A DNA stretch of 64,000 nucleotides from Anaspis maculata (taxonomy: Eukaryota > Arthropoda > Insecta > Coleoptera > Scraptiidae): positions 6,758,001 through 6,822,000 of the forward strand of contig OX421966.1 in assembly GCA_949128115.1 (NCBI GenBank). Direction: 5' to 3'. This document shows, in pieces, positions 23,377-33,879 of the stretch (within the stretch, counting starts at the first letter, position 1; each line of letters begins with the position of its first letter). The notes beneath the pieces are model-generated. The model saw only the letters and a list, made by a program, of their open reading frames with translations. It did not search any database and was not told where the DNA came from. The translations under genes were made by a program, and so were the position numbers.

Positions 23377-23557
23377 TGTTGCATATCAGTTAGGTCACTA
23401 GGTTGGCAGCAGTGAGTGACGGTTGAAGTAAGACACTTGAATGACATACAAGAACATAACCTAAGAATGTACAGATGTCAACATGATATAAAATAAAACT
23501 ACAATTCAAGTTTATAAATGTTTATTATTAATAACTACATAAATAGAGTATATTACA
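23377..23557 (+). repeat. 5' LTR
   Basis: 181 bp, TG...CA ends, apparently identical to the 3' LTR. A TATAAAATAAAA stretch near 23488 could serve as the promoter. Confidence 0.93.
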
Positions 23558-23569
23558 TGGTGTCAGAAG
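23558..23569 (+). other. Primer binding site
   Basis: TGGTGTCAGAAG directly follows the 5' LTR. It would pair with a tRNA 3' end; a tRNA-Leu-type match is my inference from memory of typical leucine tRNA ends. Confidence 0.65.
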
Positions 23570-23590
23570 AAAACGAAGTAAAACCCCGAT

Positions 23591-26500
23591 ATGGATGTCG
23601 TAAATAAACCGTCCACTCTCAAGATAAAAGGGAATCCAAAAGTGGACTGGCCACGATGGTACAGCGGTTTCGACAATTTTCTGCACGCCGCGGGATTAAA
23701 TGATAAGCCCGATGAAAGAAAAATCGCGCTCCTGATAAATCTGATCGGAGAAGATGCTCAGGAGTTGATGGAGAATTTCGAATGGACTCAAGCAAACGAC
23801 AAGAAGGTGTTCAAAACAGTTGTCGAAAAGTTCGCTGAGTACTGTATTCCATTAAAAAACGTAACTGTAGAGCGGTACAATTTCAACTCGATTGTACAGA
23901 GAGAAAGTGAAACTTTCGAAGAGTTCCTGACCAATTTGAAAACGAAAGCAAACAGCTGTGATTTCGGAACATTAAAGGACAGCCTGATTCGCAACAGAAT
24001 TGTCTATGGTATACACGATAAGGAGCTACAGAGAAGACTTTTAAGAGACGCCAAGTTAACGTTGGAGAAAGCTGTGGAACTGTGCATCGCAGCCGAACAA
24101 AGCAAAGCCCAAGTATCGATCATGAATGCAGCCGGTGCAGCCAGCATCGAAGCGGTACGAAAAACGCAAAACAAAAGCGAAACCCGTCAGCACCATCATG
24201 ATATTAAGAAGTACGACTCGAAGTCAACACGTACATGCGGAAAATGTGGAAGATCACACAGTTTTGGAAACTGTCCAGCCTTCGGGAAAACCTGTTCCTT
24301 GTGTCGAAAGTCGAATCACTTCAAGGAGCAATGTTGGAGTAGAAGAGGATCGCAGAGGAAAATCAAGGAAGTCGTGGCGGAGGAAAGCGATGGAGATTTC
24401 GAAGAAGAGCTCAAGAAGGTTTTCATTTCGGAAGTGAGAGAATCAAGTGAAAACAGGTGGTATACAAATTTAAATATCCTAAACACGCCTGTCAAGTTGA
24501 AATTGGATAGTGGTGCGGAAGTGAACATTCTGCCAGCCAGATACATTTCCCAATTGAAAATTCCAAGCGCAAAAATTGAGAATTGTAAAACCGTTTTGTT
24601 GTCGTTTGGTAATCATGAAATAGAGACGGTAGGAAAAGTGAAACTTAAATGTAGACATGAAAACGGAAAGGTCTTGCAGGTTGAATTTGTAATTGCTAGA
24701 GTAGACTCAGAACCATTGCTAGGTTTGGATAGCTCGATAAAATTTGGCTTGTTAAAGAGAGTTTGTGAAAATGTAAAACTTGAATCGGTCGAAGATGTAT
24801 GTGCTAAAAACAGTGTTGTTTTTAAAGGTTTTGGGTGCATTCCGGGAGAACATCATCTGGAAATTGACAAAGACGTAAAACCCGTTATACATCCTCCTAG
24901 AAAAGTACCCCTGGCCTTGCAAGAAACATTGAAGAAAACTCTGGATCAACTGGAGAAAAATCACATCATCGAGAAAGTCGACTATCCAACAGACTGGGTG
25001 AATAGCCTTGTAATCGTCGAAAAGAAGAATGGAGAATTAAGGCTGTGTCTCGATCCCAAGGACCTTAATCAAGCAATGAAGAGAGAACACTACATGATTC
25101 CGACAAATCAAGACATCACATCAAGACTGAGTGGTAAGAAGATTTTCACGGTTGTAGATATGAGCCAAGGGTTCTGGCACGTGAAGCTGGATAAAGAGAG
25201 CTCTGATTTGTGTTGCTTCAATACACCCATGGGACGATACAAGTTTTTACGATTGCCATACGGAATTAAAGCCGCACCAGAAATTTTTCAAAAAGAAGTT
25301 ATCCGAATTTTTGGAGGTATAAGCGGTGTACACATAATTTTCGATGATCTGATTATAGCGGCTGACACAGAAAAACAACATGACGAAATTATGATGAATG
25401 TAATCGAAACAGCCAAAAAGAACAACGTCAAGTTCAACAAAAACAAAATCCAATTTAAAGTTGACCAAGTCAAATATATGGGTCACATTGTGTCGAAAGA
25501 GGGACTGAAACCAGATGCAGAAAAGGTCAGAGCGATCAAAGAAATGGAAGTACCTAAAAACAAAGAGGACGTCAGAAGATTCCTTGGTATGATAAACTAC
25601 CTGCATCACTTAATTCCGAACATTTCAAAAATGAACGCGCCTCTACGTGAGCTGATCAAGAAAGAAACTGCATGGCACTGGAATGAAAAGCACCAAGAAG
25701 CTTTCGAAGAACTGAAGATGACCTTATGCTCAACGCCGACGCTGGTCTACTATGATCCAAAGCTACCTGTCACCATCCAGACAGATTCCTCACAAGATGG
25801 AATGGGTTGCTGCCTACTACAAAATGGACATCCGATTTCATATGCGTCAAGATCGTTAACGAAGAGTGAGAAAAACATGGCCCAGATCGAAAAAGAATTA
25901 CTGGCGATTGTCTTCAGTTTGCAGAAATTCCATTACTACGTCTATGGAAAAAACGTAATCAAAATCGAAACTGATCATAAACCATTGATCACAATAACGA
26001 AGAAAGAGATAACAAGTTGCACAGCAAGATTGCAAAGAATGCTTTTGCAGTTGTTGAAATACAACTTAGAAGTTGTTTATGTCCCCGGTAAGCAAATGTT
26101 CATAGCTGATACCCTTTCAAGAGCGTATTTGAAAGATACCGTCCAAGATGATCCCGAACTGGATGTGGTGGTACATAGTATTGCAGAGAATTTGGCGATA
26201 TCACAGGAGAGGAAAAGAAAAATAAAAGACGCAACACTCGATGATGAGGTACTAAAAAAAGTTATGAATTTTTGTAAAACCAACTGGCCGACTGATAAAT
26301 CGAAAATGCCTGAAGACACTATCAGGTATTGGAAAATTAAGAATGAATTGATTACTGATGGCGACTTACTGTTCAACGGTGACAAATTGGTCATACCATT
26401 GAAGATAAGAGAAGAATTCCTGGATGAGATTCATGAAGGACACCAAGGAATTGAAAAGTGCAAGGCGAGAGCGAGAGAAAGCTTGTACTGGCCGGGAATA

Positions 26501-27559
26501 TCGCAGGATATTGAAAAAAAAGTAAATGGATGCCCAGTGTGTCAGAAATACAGAAGTAACAATACAAAAGAGACCATCATCAATCACGAGATACCAGAAA
26601 GACCCTGGCAAAAAGTCGCTACAGATATTGCCACATTCAAAGATAGAGACTTTCTGATTATCATTGATTACTTTTCGAACTGGCTAGAGATCATCAAGCT
26701 AGAAAAGAAAAACACAATCACAATCATTTCAAAATTCAGAGAAGTATTCGCACGAAATGGAGTTCCTGAAGAGTTGGTTTCCGACAACATGCCATTCGCT
26801 AGCAGAGAGTTTAAATCGTTTGCAAAAGACTGGGACATCACGTTAATAACTTCGAGTCCTCGTTACCCTCAATCCAATGGGATGGCAGAGCGCGCGGTCC
26901 AAATAGCGAAGAATATTTTGAAGAAATCGTTTGAGAGCGGGACAGACATTTACCCCCTACTGTTGGCTTACAGGACTACGATAATCAAAAGCACAGGAAC
27001 AACACCGGCACAAGCTTTGTGTAGTCGGAATTTGAGAGGCAGACTTCCTGTTATGAAGAAGTTCTTGAAGCCAAAAGTGAAAACTCAAGTGGGAAGGAAT
27101 AAGCGAGAAAGCAGAAAAAGAAGTTCGGAATATTACAATAAAGGAAAGAAAGACTTACCAGAATTGGAAAAAGGACAATCAGTTTGGATGCAGAGAGAAG
27201 ACGGAAGAGTATGGGAACCGGCAAGAGTTGTAGAAAAATACCAAAGTCCAAGATCATACTATGTGGAAACGGAAGAGAACAGGTACAGAAGAAACCGCCG
27301 CCATCTTCGTCCTTCCTCTGGTCCACCACCAATCCTAAGACAAAAATATCCCGATGATGACATTATCCCGACAGAGACCGAAAACCCAATCAAGACTGAC
27401 CTTAACGAAACAAACCCAATTGAGATTGACATGACTGATCAAAATCCAACTTATAAGAATTATTGTAAAGTAGAAGTCGATTCTGAAAGAAATATGACAG
27501 GAAGACCTAAGAGATTTAATAGGTTACCGTCCAAGTTCAATGACTATGTTTTAGATTAA
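23591..27559 (+). CDS. Gag-Pol polyprotein of the Ty3/Gypsy element (1322 aa)
   Basis: A single frame from the ATG at 23591. Gag occupies roughly residues 1-200. Two zinc knuckles follow at ~215-250, one CX2CX3HX4C and one CX2CX4HX4C. The aspartic protease is at ~305 (DSGAEV). Reverse transcriptase spans ~455-640, with one catalytic Asp near 522 (VVDMSQ) and the DD pair near 584-586 in the context IIFDDL, where most relatives have a Tyr two positions earlier. RNase H begins near 730. Integrase has the HHCC zinc motif (~946-984) and the D-D-E triad near 1010, 1064 and 1099. No frameshift between gag and pol. The length and order fit the K02A2.6-like lineages common in animals; exact clade uncertain. 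All catalytic residues appear intact. Confidence 0.95.
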   Translation: MDVVNKPSTLKIKGNPKVDWPRWYSGFDNFLHAAGLNDKPDERKIALLINLIGEDAQELMENFEWTQANDKKVFKTVVEKFAEYCIPLKNVTVERYNFNSIVQRESETFEEFLTNLKTKANSCDFGTLKDSLIRNRIVYGIHDKELQRRLLRDAKLTLEKAVELCIAAEQSKAQVSIMNAAGAASIEAVRKTQNKSETRQHHHDIKKYDSKSTRTCGKCGRSHSFGNCPAFGKTCSLCRKSNHFKEQCWSRRGSQRKIKEVVAEESDGDFEEELKKVFISEVRESSENRWYTNLNILNTPVKLKLDSGAEVNILPARYISQLKIPSAKIENCKTVLLSFGNHEIETVGKVKLKCRHENGKVLQVEFVIARVDSEPLLGLDSSIKFGLLKRVCENVKLESVEDVCAKNSVVFKGFGCIPGEHHLEIDKDVKPVIHPPRKVPLALQETLKKTLDQLEKNHIIEKVDYPTDWVNSLVIVEKKNGELRLCLDPKDLNQAMKREHYMIPTNQDITSRLSGKKIFTVVDMSQGFWHVKLDKESSDLCCFNTPMGRYKFLRLPYGIKAAPEIFQKEVIRIFGGISGVHIIFDDLIIAADTEKQHDEIMMNVIETAKKNNVKFNKNKIQFKVDQVKYMGHIVSKEGLKPDAEKVRAIKEMEVPKNKEDVRRFLGMINYLHHLIPNISKMNAPLRELIKKETAWHWNEKHQEAFEELKMTLCSTPTLVYYDPKLPVTIQTDSSQDGMGCCLLQNGHPISYASRSLTKSEKNMAQIEKELLAIVFSLQKFHYYVYGKNVIKIETDHKPLITITKKEITSCTARLQRMLLQLLKYNLEVVYVPGKQMFIADTLSRAYLKDTVQDDPELDVVVHSIAENLAISQERKRKIKDATLDDEVLKKVMNFCKTNWPTDKSKMPEDTIRYWKIKNELITDGDLLFNGDKLVIPLKIREEFLDEIHEGHQGIEKCKARARESLYWPGISQDIEKKVNGCPVCQKYRSNNTKETIINHEIPERPWQKVATDIATFKDRDFLIIIDYFSNWLEIIKLEKKNTITIISKFREVFARNGVPEELVSDNMPFASREFKSFAKDWDITLITSSPRYPQSNGMAERAVQIAKNILKKSFESGTDIYPLLLAYRTTIIKSTGTTPAQALCSRNLRGRLPVMKKFLKPKVKTQVGRNKRESRKRSSEYYNKGKKDLPELEKGQSVWMQREDGRVWEPARVVEKYQSPRSYYVETEENRYRRNRRHLRPSSGPPPILRQKYPDDDIIPTETENPIKTDLNETNPIEIDMTDQNPTYKNYCKVEVDSERNMTGRPKRFNRLPSKFNDYVLD

Positions 27560-27738
27560 GGTATTGATGTGTTTACCCAAGTTGATTGTGAGATAGCTAA
27601 GAGAAGAATTTGTGAGTTGGGAGTTCGATCACACATTCTGAATAATTTGTTAGTATGTAGGAAATTCATGAGTTTGATTTCGTGTTTAATTTGTATGTGT
27701 TAATTGTTCGTTAAATGTTTGATCTTTTGTTTATAATT

Positions 27739-27754
27739 AAAAAAAAAAAGGAGA
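27739..27754 (+). other. Polypurine tract
   Basis: AAAAAAAAAAAGGAGA-type purine run immediately before the 3' LTR, the expected plus-strand primer site. Confidence 0.8.
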
Positions 27755-27935
27755 TGTTGCATATCAGTTAGGTCACTAGGTTGGCAGCAGTGAGTGACGG
27801 TTGAAGTAAGACACTTGAATGACATACAAGAACATAACCTAAGAATGTACAGATGTCAACATGATATAAAATAAAACTACAATTCAAGTTTATAAATGTT
27901 TATTATTAATAACTACATAAATAGAGTATATTACA
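27755..27935 (+). repeat. 3' LTR
   Basis: 181 bp, apparently identical to 23377-23557. Followed by the GACGT target duplication. Confidence 0.93.
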
Positions 27936-29070
27936 GACGTAGCTCTAATAACTCTAGGTGCAAATCAAGCTTTACTTCCACAACAAGTTTTTCGGCTTTC
28001 ACGGCTAGATCAGACGAATTAGAAAGTAAGATAGCTTCTAGGTGACCGATGCCTACTCGCCTGATGCCTAATTGGTTCAAGAAGGCTCTAAATAGTTGCT
28101 ACACAAGAAGTACCTATTTGATTATGACAGCAGCTATGGGGTGTCACAACCCCCGAATGTAATAATGGTGAAGATATCGTTTACAAAATGGCACCAGTTA
28201 AACAATGAATAATGCCCCTACGTGCTACATTCTTGCGAAATTCATTTTCTAGGTCAACGTGAACTTGGTAAATCTTCCAAGGCTTCCAAGCGTCTTTTTT
28301 CGCGTCAATGACGTTATTACCCTTTCGAGTTTTGACAGCTGTTTCTGCGCATGACCGTGTGGTGTGAAAGATGACATCCGTAGCACAAACGTACGAAACG
28401 TGTTCTAGTCATGTCGTTGACATGTGTTGATACAAGCCGACATAGAGTGTCCCAAATGGAAAGCGCTCATTATCGTTCAATAGAGAATCAGTTTAGTGAA
28501 TGATGGTCGAAATTGAGGCAAGATTGGTCAAACGACTCGAAAGTTGATTGAACAAAATTATTTTATTTCCAAATTTGAAAACGGCAATAACTGGGCGTCT
28601 TTGCAATGGTTTCTCTTAACGAAGACCCTTCCAGTTTTGAAGCTCTATCGACTATTGAAATGTTAAAAAGGACGAGCTCCTCCAATATCTACGCCACCGG
28701 CACCGGCTTATTTCGACAAAACTGATTACTACCAGCTCATAAATTCGTAACTGACAACTATCAGTGCATTAATAATTGAGAAAAAAAACATTTTTTTAAT
28801 TCAACTTTGACAGCCTATATCTCAGTTATTATCACTTCGGCAATACGTTTACTCAGGAAAATCTCGTTATCAAATGTAAAAGCTTGTGAGCGTTATCCTG
28901 GAACTACTTTTCCAATAAAAGTATCAAGTAATAAACTTGGTCGACTTGCACAATCGCACAAGATACCTCACTGTCAAATCAGTATATGGGAATATATAGG
29001 CAAAACCCTCGGCAAAACCGCAGAATGACTGGCATTTAAACCGGAGAAAACTAGCACACTCCAGCATGTA
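27936..29070 (+). repeat. Segmental duplication block A, right part (copy 1)
   Basis: Resumes exactly where 23376 stopped and matches 60068-61208 (ACGTAGCTCTAATA..., AGGTGCAAATCAAGC...). No gene is supported within it. It leads into the promoter of zinc-finger copy 2. Confidence 0.75.
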
Positions 29071-29127
29071 ACGAGAGGGGGCGCTCGATTTATTACTCAC
29101 CACATCTCTAGGCGCTACTATACATAA
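29071..29127 (+). promoter_or_regulatory. Probable promoter of zinc-finger copy 2
   Basis: ACGAGAGGGGGCGCTCG (29071-29087) and, 31 bp on, TATACATAA (29119-29127). Both are conserved in position before copies 3 and 5, and before copy 1 once its MITE is removed. Confidence 0.6.
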
Positions 29128-29361
29128 GACGTTGATTTGTATAAATTGATGGAATTGATACAATTGATAGAAAATAACATAAGACGTTCGGTGTTTTTTT
29201 CTACTAAAATTATTTTATCAGCTCTATTCTATCACCGTGACTGTTTCTCTACGTAGATAGGTAATTAGGTACCTCTCCAATGCGAAACAATAAAACCTAA
29301 CTCGAAACTATGCTTTTGATAAACTAATTAAATCTAAAACCAAGAAATTCCAATATCTATC

Positions 29362-30538
29362 ATGTAAGTTGCGACCCATACCTTTTATGCAAAATACACT
29401 ATCATTCACTTATAAATATGTACCTAGGTCAAATCAACGGGAGGCGGCAGCAACGCTAGGATGTCCACAATGTCCCTATGAAACCCGATGGAATTTTCAA
29501 CTTGAACATCACGTTCGAAGACAACACGAAACGGTTTACCAAGCGGAATTGTTCCACGCAATCTTCGAACCACAGCTCCACTGTTGCGATGCGTGCAAAG
29601 TCAAAAGTTTTTATCAACTCGATGTATACGAACATTGCGTTCGAGAACACAAGCTCAAGGTCAACGCGGACGGAACGGTCCATCAAGATGAAGGGTACTG
29701 TGAACAATTCGGATGCTTTACGGGTTGCAAATTCAAAGCGTTCTCTATCCTGTCGGCTGCGAAGCATTACGAAAGCTGTGGAATGGTGGGAAGAGTTACA
29801 GAAGTGAAATGCCAAGATGCTTCTCGGCCAATTGAATCGAAAAGAAATTCAGACTACTGTGCTGCACTGTCATCGATTACATATCATTGTGTGACGTGCT
29901 CCTTTAAAACCAAACACAAAACTTCACTGCAGCGGCATGTCATGTCGCAACACGCTAATCCTGAAGATATCGTCTGGTACAACTGTGGAAATTGTTCGTA
30001 TAAAACTAAACACAAACACTGTTTGAAAATGCACTTGTTGAAACATGCATATCCAAATCAGATTAAATGGTACAACTGTGACAAATGCTCCTTTCGAGCT
30101 AAAGTAACGAGCGATTTGAAACGGCACATGATAACACATGTTCCCAGTGGAGAAATCAATTGGTACAAATGCAATAAATGCTCGTTCAAAACTAAACATG
30201 AATACGGTTTGAAATACCACATGTTGACGCATGCTCCCAGTGAAGAAATTGAATGGCAAAAATGCGATCAATGTTCCTACCAAACGAAGAAGCAAAACAG
30301 CAATTTGAAACAGCACATGTTGACACATGCTTCCAGTGAAGAAATTGATTGGTTCAGATGCAATGAATGCTTGTTTAAAACTAGACTTAAAGGCAATTTG
30401 AAAAAGCACATGTTAACACATGCTCCCAGTGAAGAAGTCAATTGGTTCACATGCCACAAATGCTTGTTCAAAACTAAACATAAAGGTAATTTGAAAAAGC
30501 ACAATCTGAAACATGCCAATACAAACGAACGAGATTAA
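29362..30538 (+). CDS. Zinc-finger protein copy 2 (10 fingers, 370 aa), start codon split by intron
   Basis: CDS = 29362-29363 joined to 29428-30538, with a 64 bp intron 29364-29427 (GTAAGT...TAG). Reads M-S-N-Q-R-E-A-A-A-T-L-G-C. There is no later ATG before finger 1, so the AT|G junction is the only sensible start. There are ten fingers, the third C2HC (GCFTGCKF...HYESC). Linkers are of the ANPEDIVWYN / PSEEIEWQK type. The C-terminus is the short tail NTNERD. It is most like copy 5, which has three additional fingers. Uninterrupted and presumably functional; its DNA target and role are unknown. Confidence 0.88.
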
Positions 30539-31449
30539 GCATTTTGGGAAATTTTTGTGGGGAATGACACATAGCAACTTCACTCAAATGTGAGATGCTG
30601 GCGATATCCTTGACGAAAACTAGCTATGCTGCAGTAATAATTGATGTTGTAAAGTTTTTTTGGTCCGAATTTATTGTTTTGATCAAACTGTTGAAAAATG
30701 AAATTTAAAAAAAAAAAGCCCAAGATGTTTCCAGTTCAGCTACAATCGCTCTATCAACCACCATATCCTCCCCAGTCCCATACTGACAGGAACAAACCGT
30801 AGAACCTCTTTCGCACCTCTGCCGGCGTCTTGTTGGATTCAGGATTTCTTCCAGCAGTGCAAAACCTCTGTGCACCTCATTCGCACTTATTTCTTCGAGA
30901 AGCACGAATTGCAAAACTTGTTGCTCTTCATATGGACTGAACTTGTCAATTCTCTCCGCAACAGACCATCCTCCATTCTTCCCCTGCGCTCTCTGTCCAT
31001 TGAGGTCTGCTCCTCTCTTTTCGCCAGCAAGCCAATAGCAAAATGTTCTCACTCACTATCACCAATGCCTTTCCAACCGCAGCTGTTTTTCAACCCTGTC
31101 AAATTTCAACAAAGATTGCCCTGACCTGTACTGTACCTACTGCATTTTACTAATCCACCCCCCCGCCCCACTGTGCCTTCGTGCCGAACTGATAAGCTGA
31201 ATTATATGTTTTCATGTCTTTCAAAATTCCATTGAGCCACCATGTGCATTCTTGTGATGTAAAAAGCCTTATACTGTGTCCCCTTGCTTTTTTGCATAGG
31301 TAGAGGACTCTAACAGTTCGTCCGGATGCCTTTCGGTCTTCACGCTGCTCCAGCGACTAATCGGTGAAGTTCTGGGCTTGGCGATGGAATTATATTATCT
31401 CTTCGTGTACCTCACTTCGGACCCACTTTAGTGCAAGAAAGATAGATTT
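30539..31449 (+). repeat. 3' flank of zinc-finger copy 2, part of the segmental duplication
   Basis: 30539-31040 matches 62901-63395 (AGCCCAAGATGTTTCCAG..., CCGGCGTCTTGTTGGATTC...), and part of it also matches the flank of copy 4 near 57700. From ~31040 on the sequence is unmatched here, with no gene recognised. Confidence 0.6.
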
Positions 31450-33049
31450 CAACCTCGGAAAAAATATGGACGTCCTGAAAATTTGATATTTTGTTCAGAA
31501 TTTAGTGCTCTACAACATATCCAAAATCGCCAAAAATCGCACTCGGGGGTTTTGAGTTATTGGAGGCGGGGTAAAAAATTGCAGGTAAAAATGGAGGGGA
31601 TGGAACCCGTCAATCCATTGGATGCGAATACATTATAGTTTGACGTATCATATCCCATTGATACTATTTTGGCACAAAAAGTGTCCATCATTGTTGAAGG
31701 GGAGTAGTGGGGGGGCGAAGCTCTGCTAGGTGGTCCATTTTGTTTTTCTAGCCATGTCGAACCGATCACGACAAGTTTGGTATCTTTTCCGACTAAATTC
31801 AATCTCCTGAACTCATATTCGATGTGTAAATTCGGATGAAAACAAGTTTGGACAGGTTAACTTGAGAAAACTTGTTTTTTCTTTGACAATTTTGACGAAT
31901 TTTTGTTTTTCTGTTGGAGGCATTCATTTTTAGAAACTTTTCAGGGGGCATTAAATTGAAGTGTATTCTCCACAAAAATCATGCACTCGATGTTTAATTT
32001 TGTTTCTCGAGATTAAAAAATTGATTTGAACTTGAGCCGGCGCGGCGCGTCGTCTACTACTGACCAGAACACTACAGCATGCACCTTTAAATGAAAACAC
32101 CTCAAACTATTTAAGAAATAACAACTCATCTTTGGAAAGTGAAGGATTTGTGCAGAGCTGAATTCCCCATAACATGAACAAAATCGCAATAAATCGCACT
32201 GCAGGGTTTTGAGTTATTTAAGTGGAGAGGTAACAGTTCATAGAGTATGAATCCTGTCAATGTGTTATCCTCATCCTCGAATAACTCGAAATCCTGCATT
32301 GCGATTTATGGCGATTTTGTTCATGTTATAGGGAATTCAGTTCTGCACAAGGCCTCCAATTTTCAAAAATTAGTTTTTATTTCTTCAATAGTTTGAGTTG
32401 TTTCCATTCAAAGGTGCATGCTGTAGTGTTCTGGTCAGTAGTAGACGACACGCCGTGCCGGCTCAAGTTCAAATAGATTTTTTAAACTCGAGAAACAAAA
32501 TTATACATCGAGTGGATGATTTTTGTGGAGAATACACTTCAATTTAATGGTCCCTGAAAATTTTCTAAAAATGAACACCTCCAACAGTAAAACAAAAATT
32601 CGTCAAAATTGTCAAATAAAAAAACAAGTTTTCTAAAGTTAACTTGTTCAAACTTGTTTTCATTCGAATTTACACATTGGATACGAGATCAGGAGATTGA
32701 ATTTAGTCGGAAAAGATACCAAACTTGTCGTGATCGGTTCTACATGTCCGGAAAAACAAAATGGACCACCTAGCAGAGCTTCGCCCCCCCACTACTCCCC
32801 TTCAACAATGATGGACACTTTTTATGCCAAAATGGTATCAAGGGGATATGATACGTCGAACTATAATGTATTCGCATCCAATGGATTGACGTGTTCCACC
32901 CCTTCCATTTTTACCTGCAATTTTTCACCCCCCCTCCAATAACTCAAAACCCCCGGGTGCGATTTTTGGCGATTTTGGATATGTTGTAGAGCACTCAATT
33001 CTGAACAGAATATTAAATTTTCATGACGTCCATATTCATTCCGAGGTTT
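31450..33049. mobile_element. Palindromic element IR-4 (1.6 kb)
   Basis: Left arm ~31450-32222 and right arm ~32273-33049 are inverted copies with a ~50 bp loop. Ends carry CAACCTCGG / CCGAGGTTT. Paired 81-codon frames on opposite strands (31557-31802 and 32697-32942) are mirror images. I found no clear target duplication. Confidence 0.7.
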
Positions 33050-33879
33050 TGCCGATTTTTTTACTATTTTTCCTGTACTATTCGTGTACCAGACCCTGCG
33101 GATTCTGAAAGATGTGTTTGGACGGCTTTGCGACGCGAAATAGGTGGGGAACCAACACCAATGTTACTTCTGTGGACAAGGATCAGCAAGGCCTGAGGGA
33201 TTGGGGTCCATCCCCAAGAAGGTACAAGCGATTTGGGAGCCAGCTCTACCTTCACCGGGTCAAAGGCAAGAGAAGAGTTCTGATGGGGATGACGAGGTGG
33301 CACAGTCGCCTTGTCCCAAACTTTCCAACTTGGTTTGCTCCCAGGAGCTGTCAACTTCGAAAAAATGTCATATCCGAGTAGACGCAAGCTTGCAAGCAGT
33401 CCTTCAGCATTCCGAAGCAACATCCAGTAACGGTTTCGCTGGTCAGATGCTGTTTCTTGTAGGTTGTCTATGGCTTTTGTTCATCGTAATTCGCTGACTT
33501 CACGCGATGGACACTCACCTGCCGAAGTGACCATCGATGCACTAGCGGTAGTTGACTGACCTGTTGTTCCGTCTTCTTACGGAAGTCGAAAACTTCTTTG
33601 TACAGAACCATTTTAATTTTCGTTCCGACCCTTGTAACGCTATTGGAGTGAGCGCATCTACCGGTCTAGTGCCGTGGTTATGGTAGTTCTTCATAGAAAG
33701 AATAAGATAATAAAACCTTGTATCCAAGGGAACTCGGTTTCTGTAAATCCAACGTCAAGCACGATGAACCTACGCCATTTGTGAGCAGTTCGCCCACGGC
33801 ACTCTCTTCGCAAAAAACCAGGTTGGTATTACATATTTCACATCATGTTCTTTTTGCTAAGGCACAATGGTGCTTATTG
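33050..33879. other. Unassigned sequence with a weak Cys-containing frame
   Basis: 33144-33497 is open for 117 codons and contains HQCYFCGQG followed by a Pro/Ser-rich stretch and a hydrophobic end. No start, splice or family support was found, so it is not called as a gene. A remnant of a mobile-element protein is possible. Confidence 0.3.

Larger units (their letters stand above)
23377..27935 (+). mobile_element. Intact Ty3/Gypsy LTR retrotransposon (4.56 kb)
   Basis: The two 181 bp LTRs (23377-23557, 27755-27935) begin TGTTGCATATC and end ATTACA; I find no difference between them. GACGT flanks both ends (23372-23376 and 27936-27940). The duplicated block at 60068-60072 retains a single GACGT, an empty site. 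It has a primer site, a polypurine tract and one uninterrupted Gag-Pol frame, but no env-like frame. Identical LTRs imply a recent insertion. Confidence 0.95.

Noticed and set aside
33144..33497. 117-codon frame with HQCYFCGQG
   Set aside because: A lone CxxC, no start codon or domain, next to a palindrome and a decayed repeat field. Recorded only as unassigned sequence.
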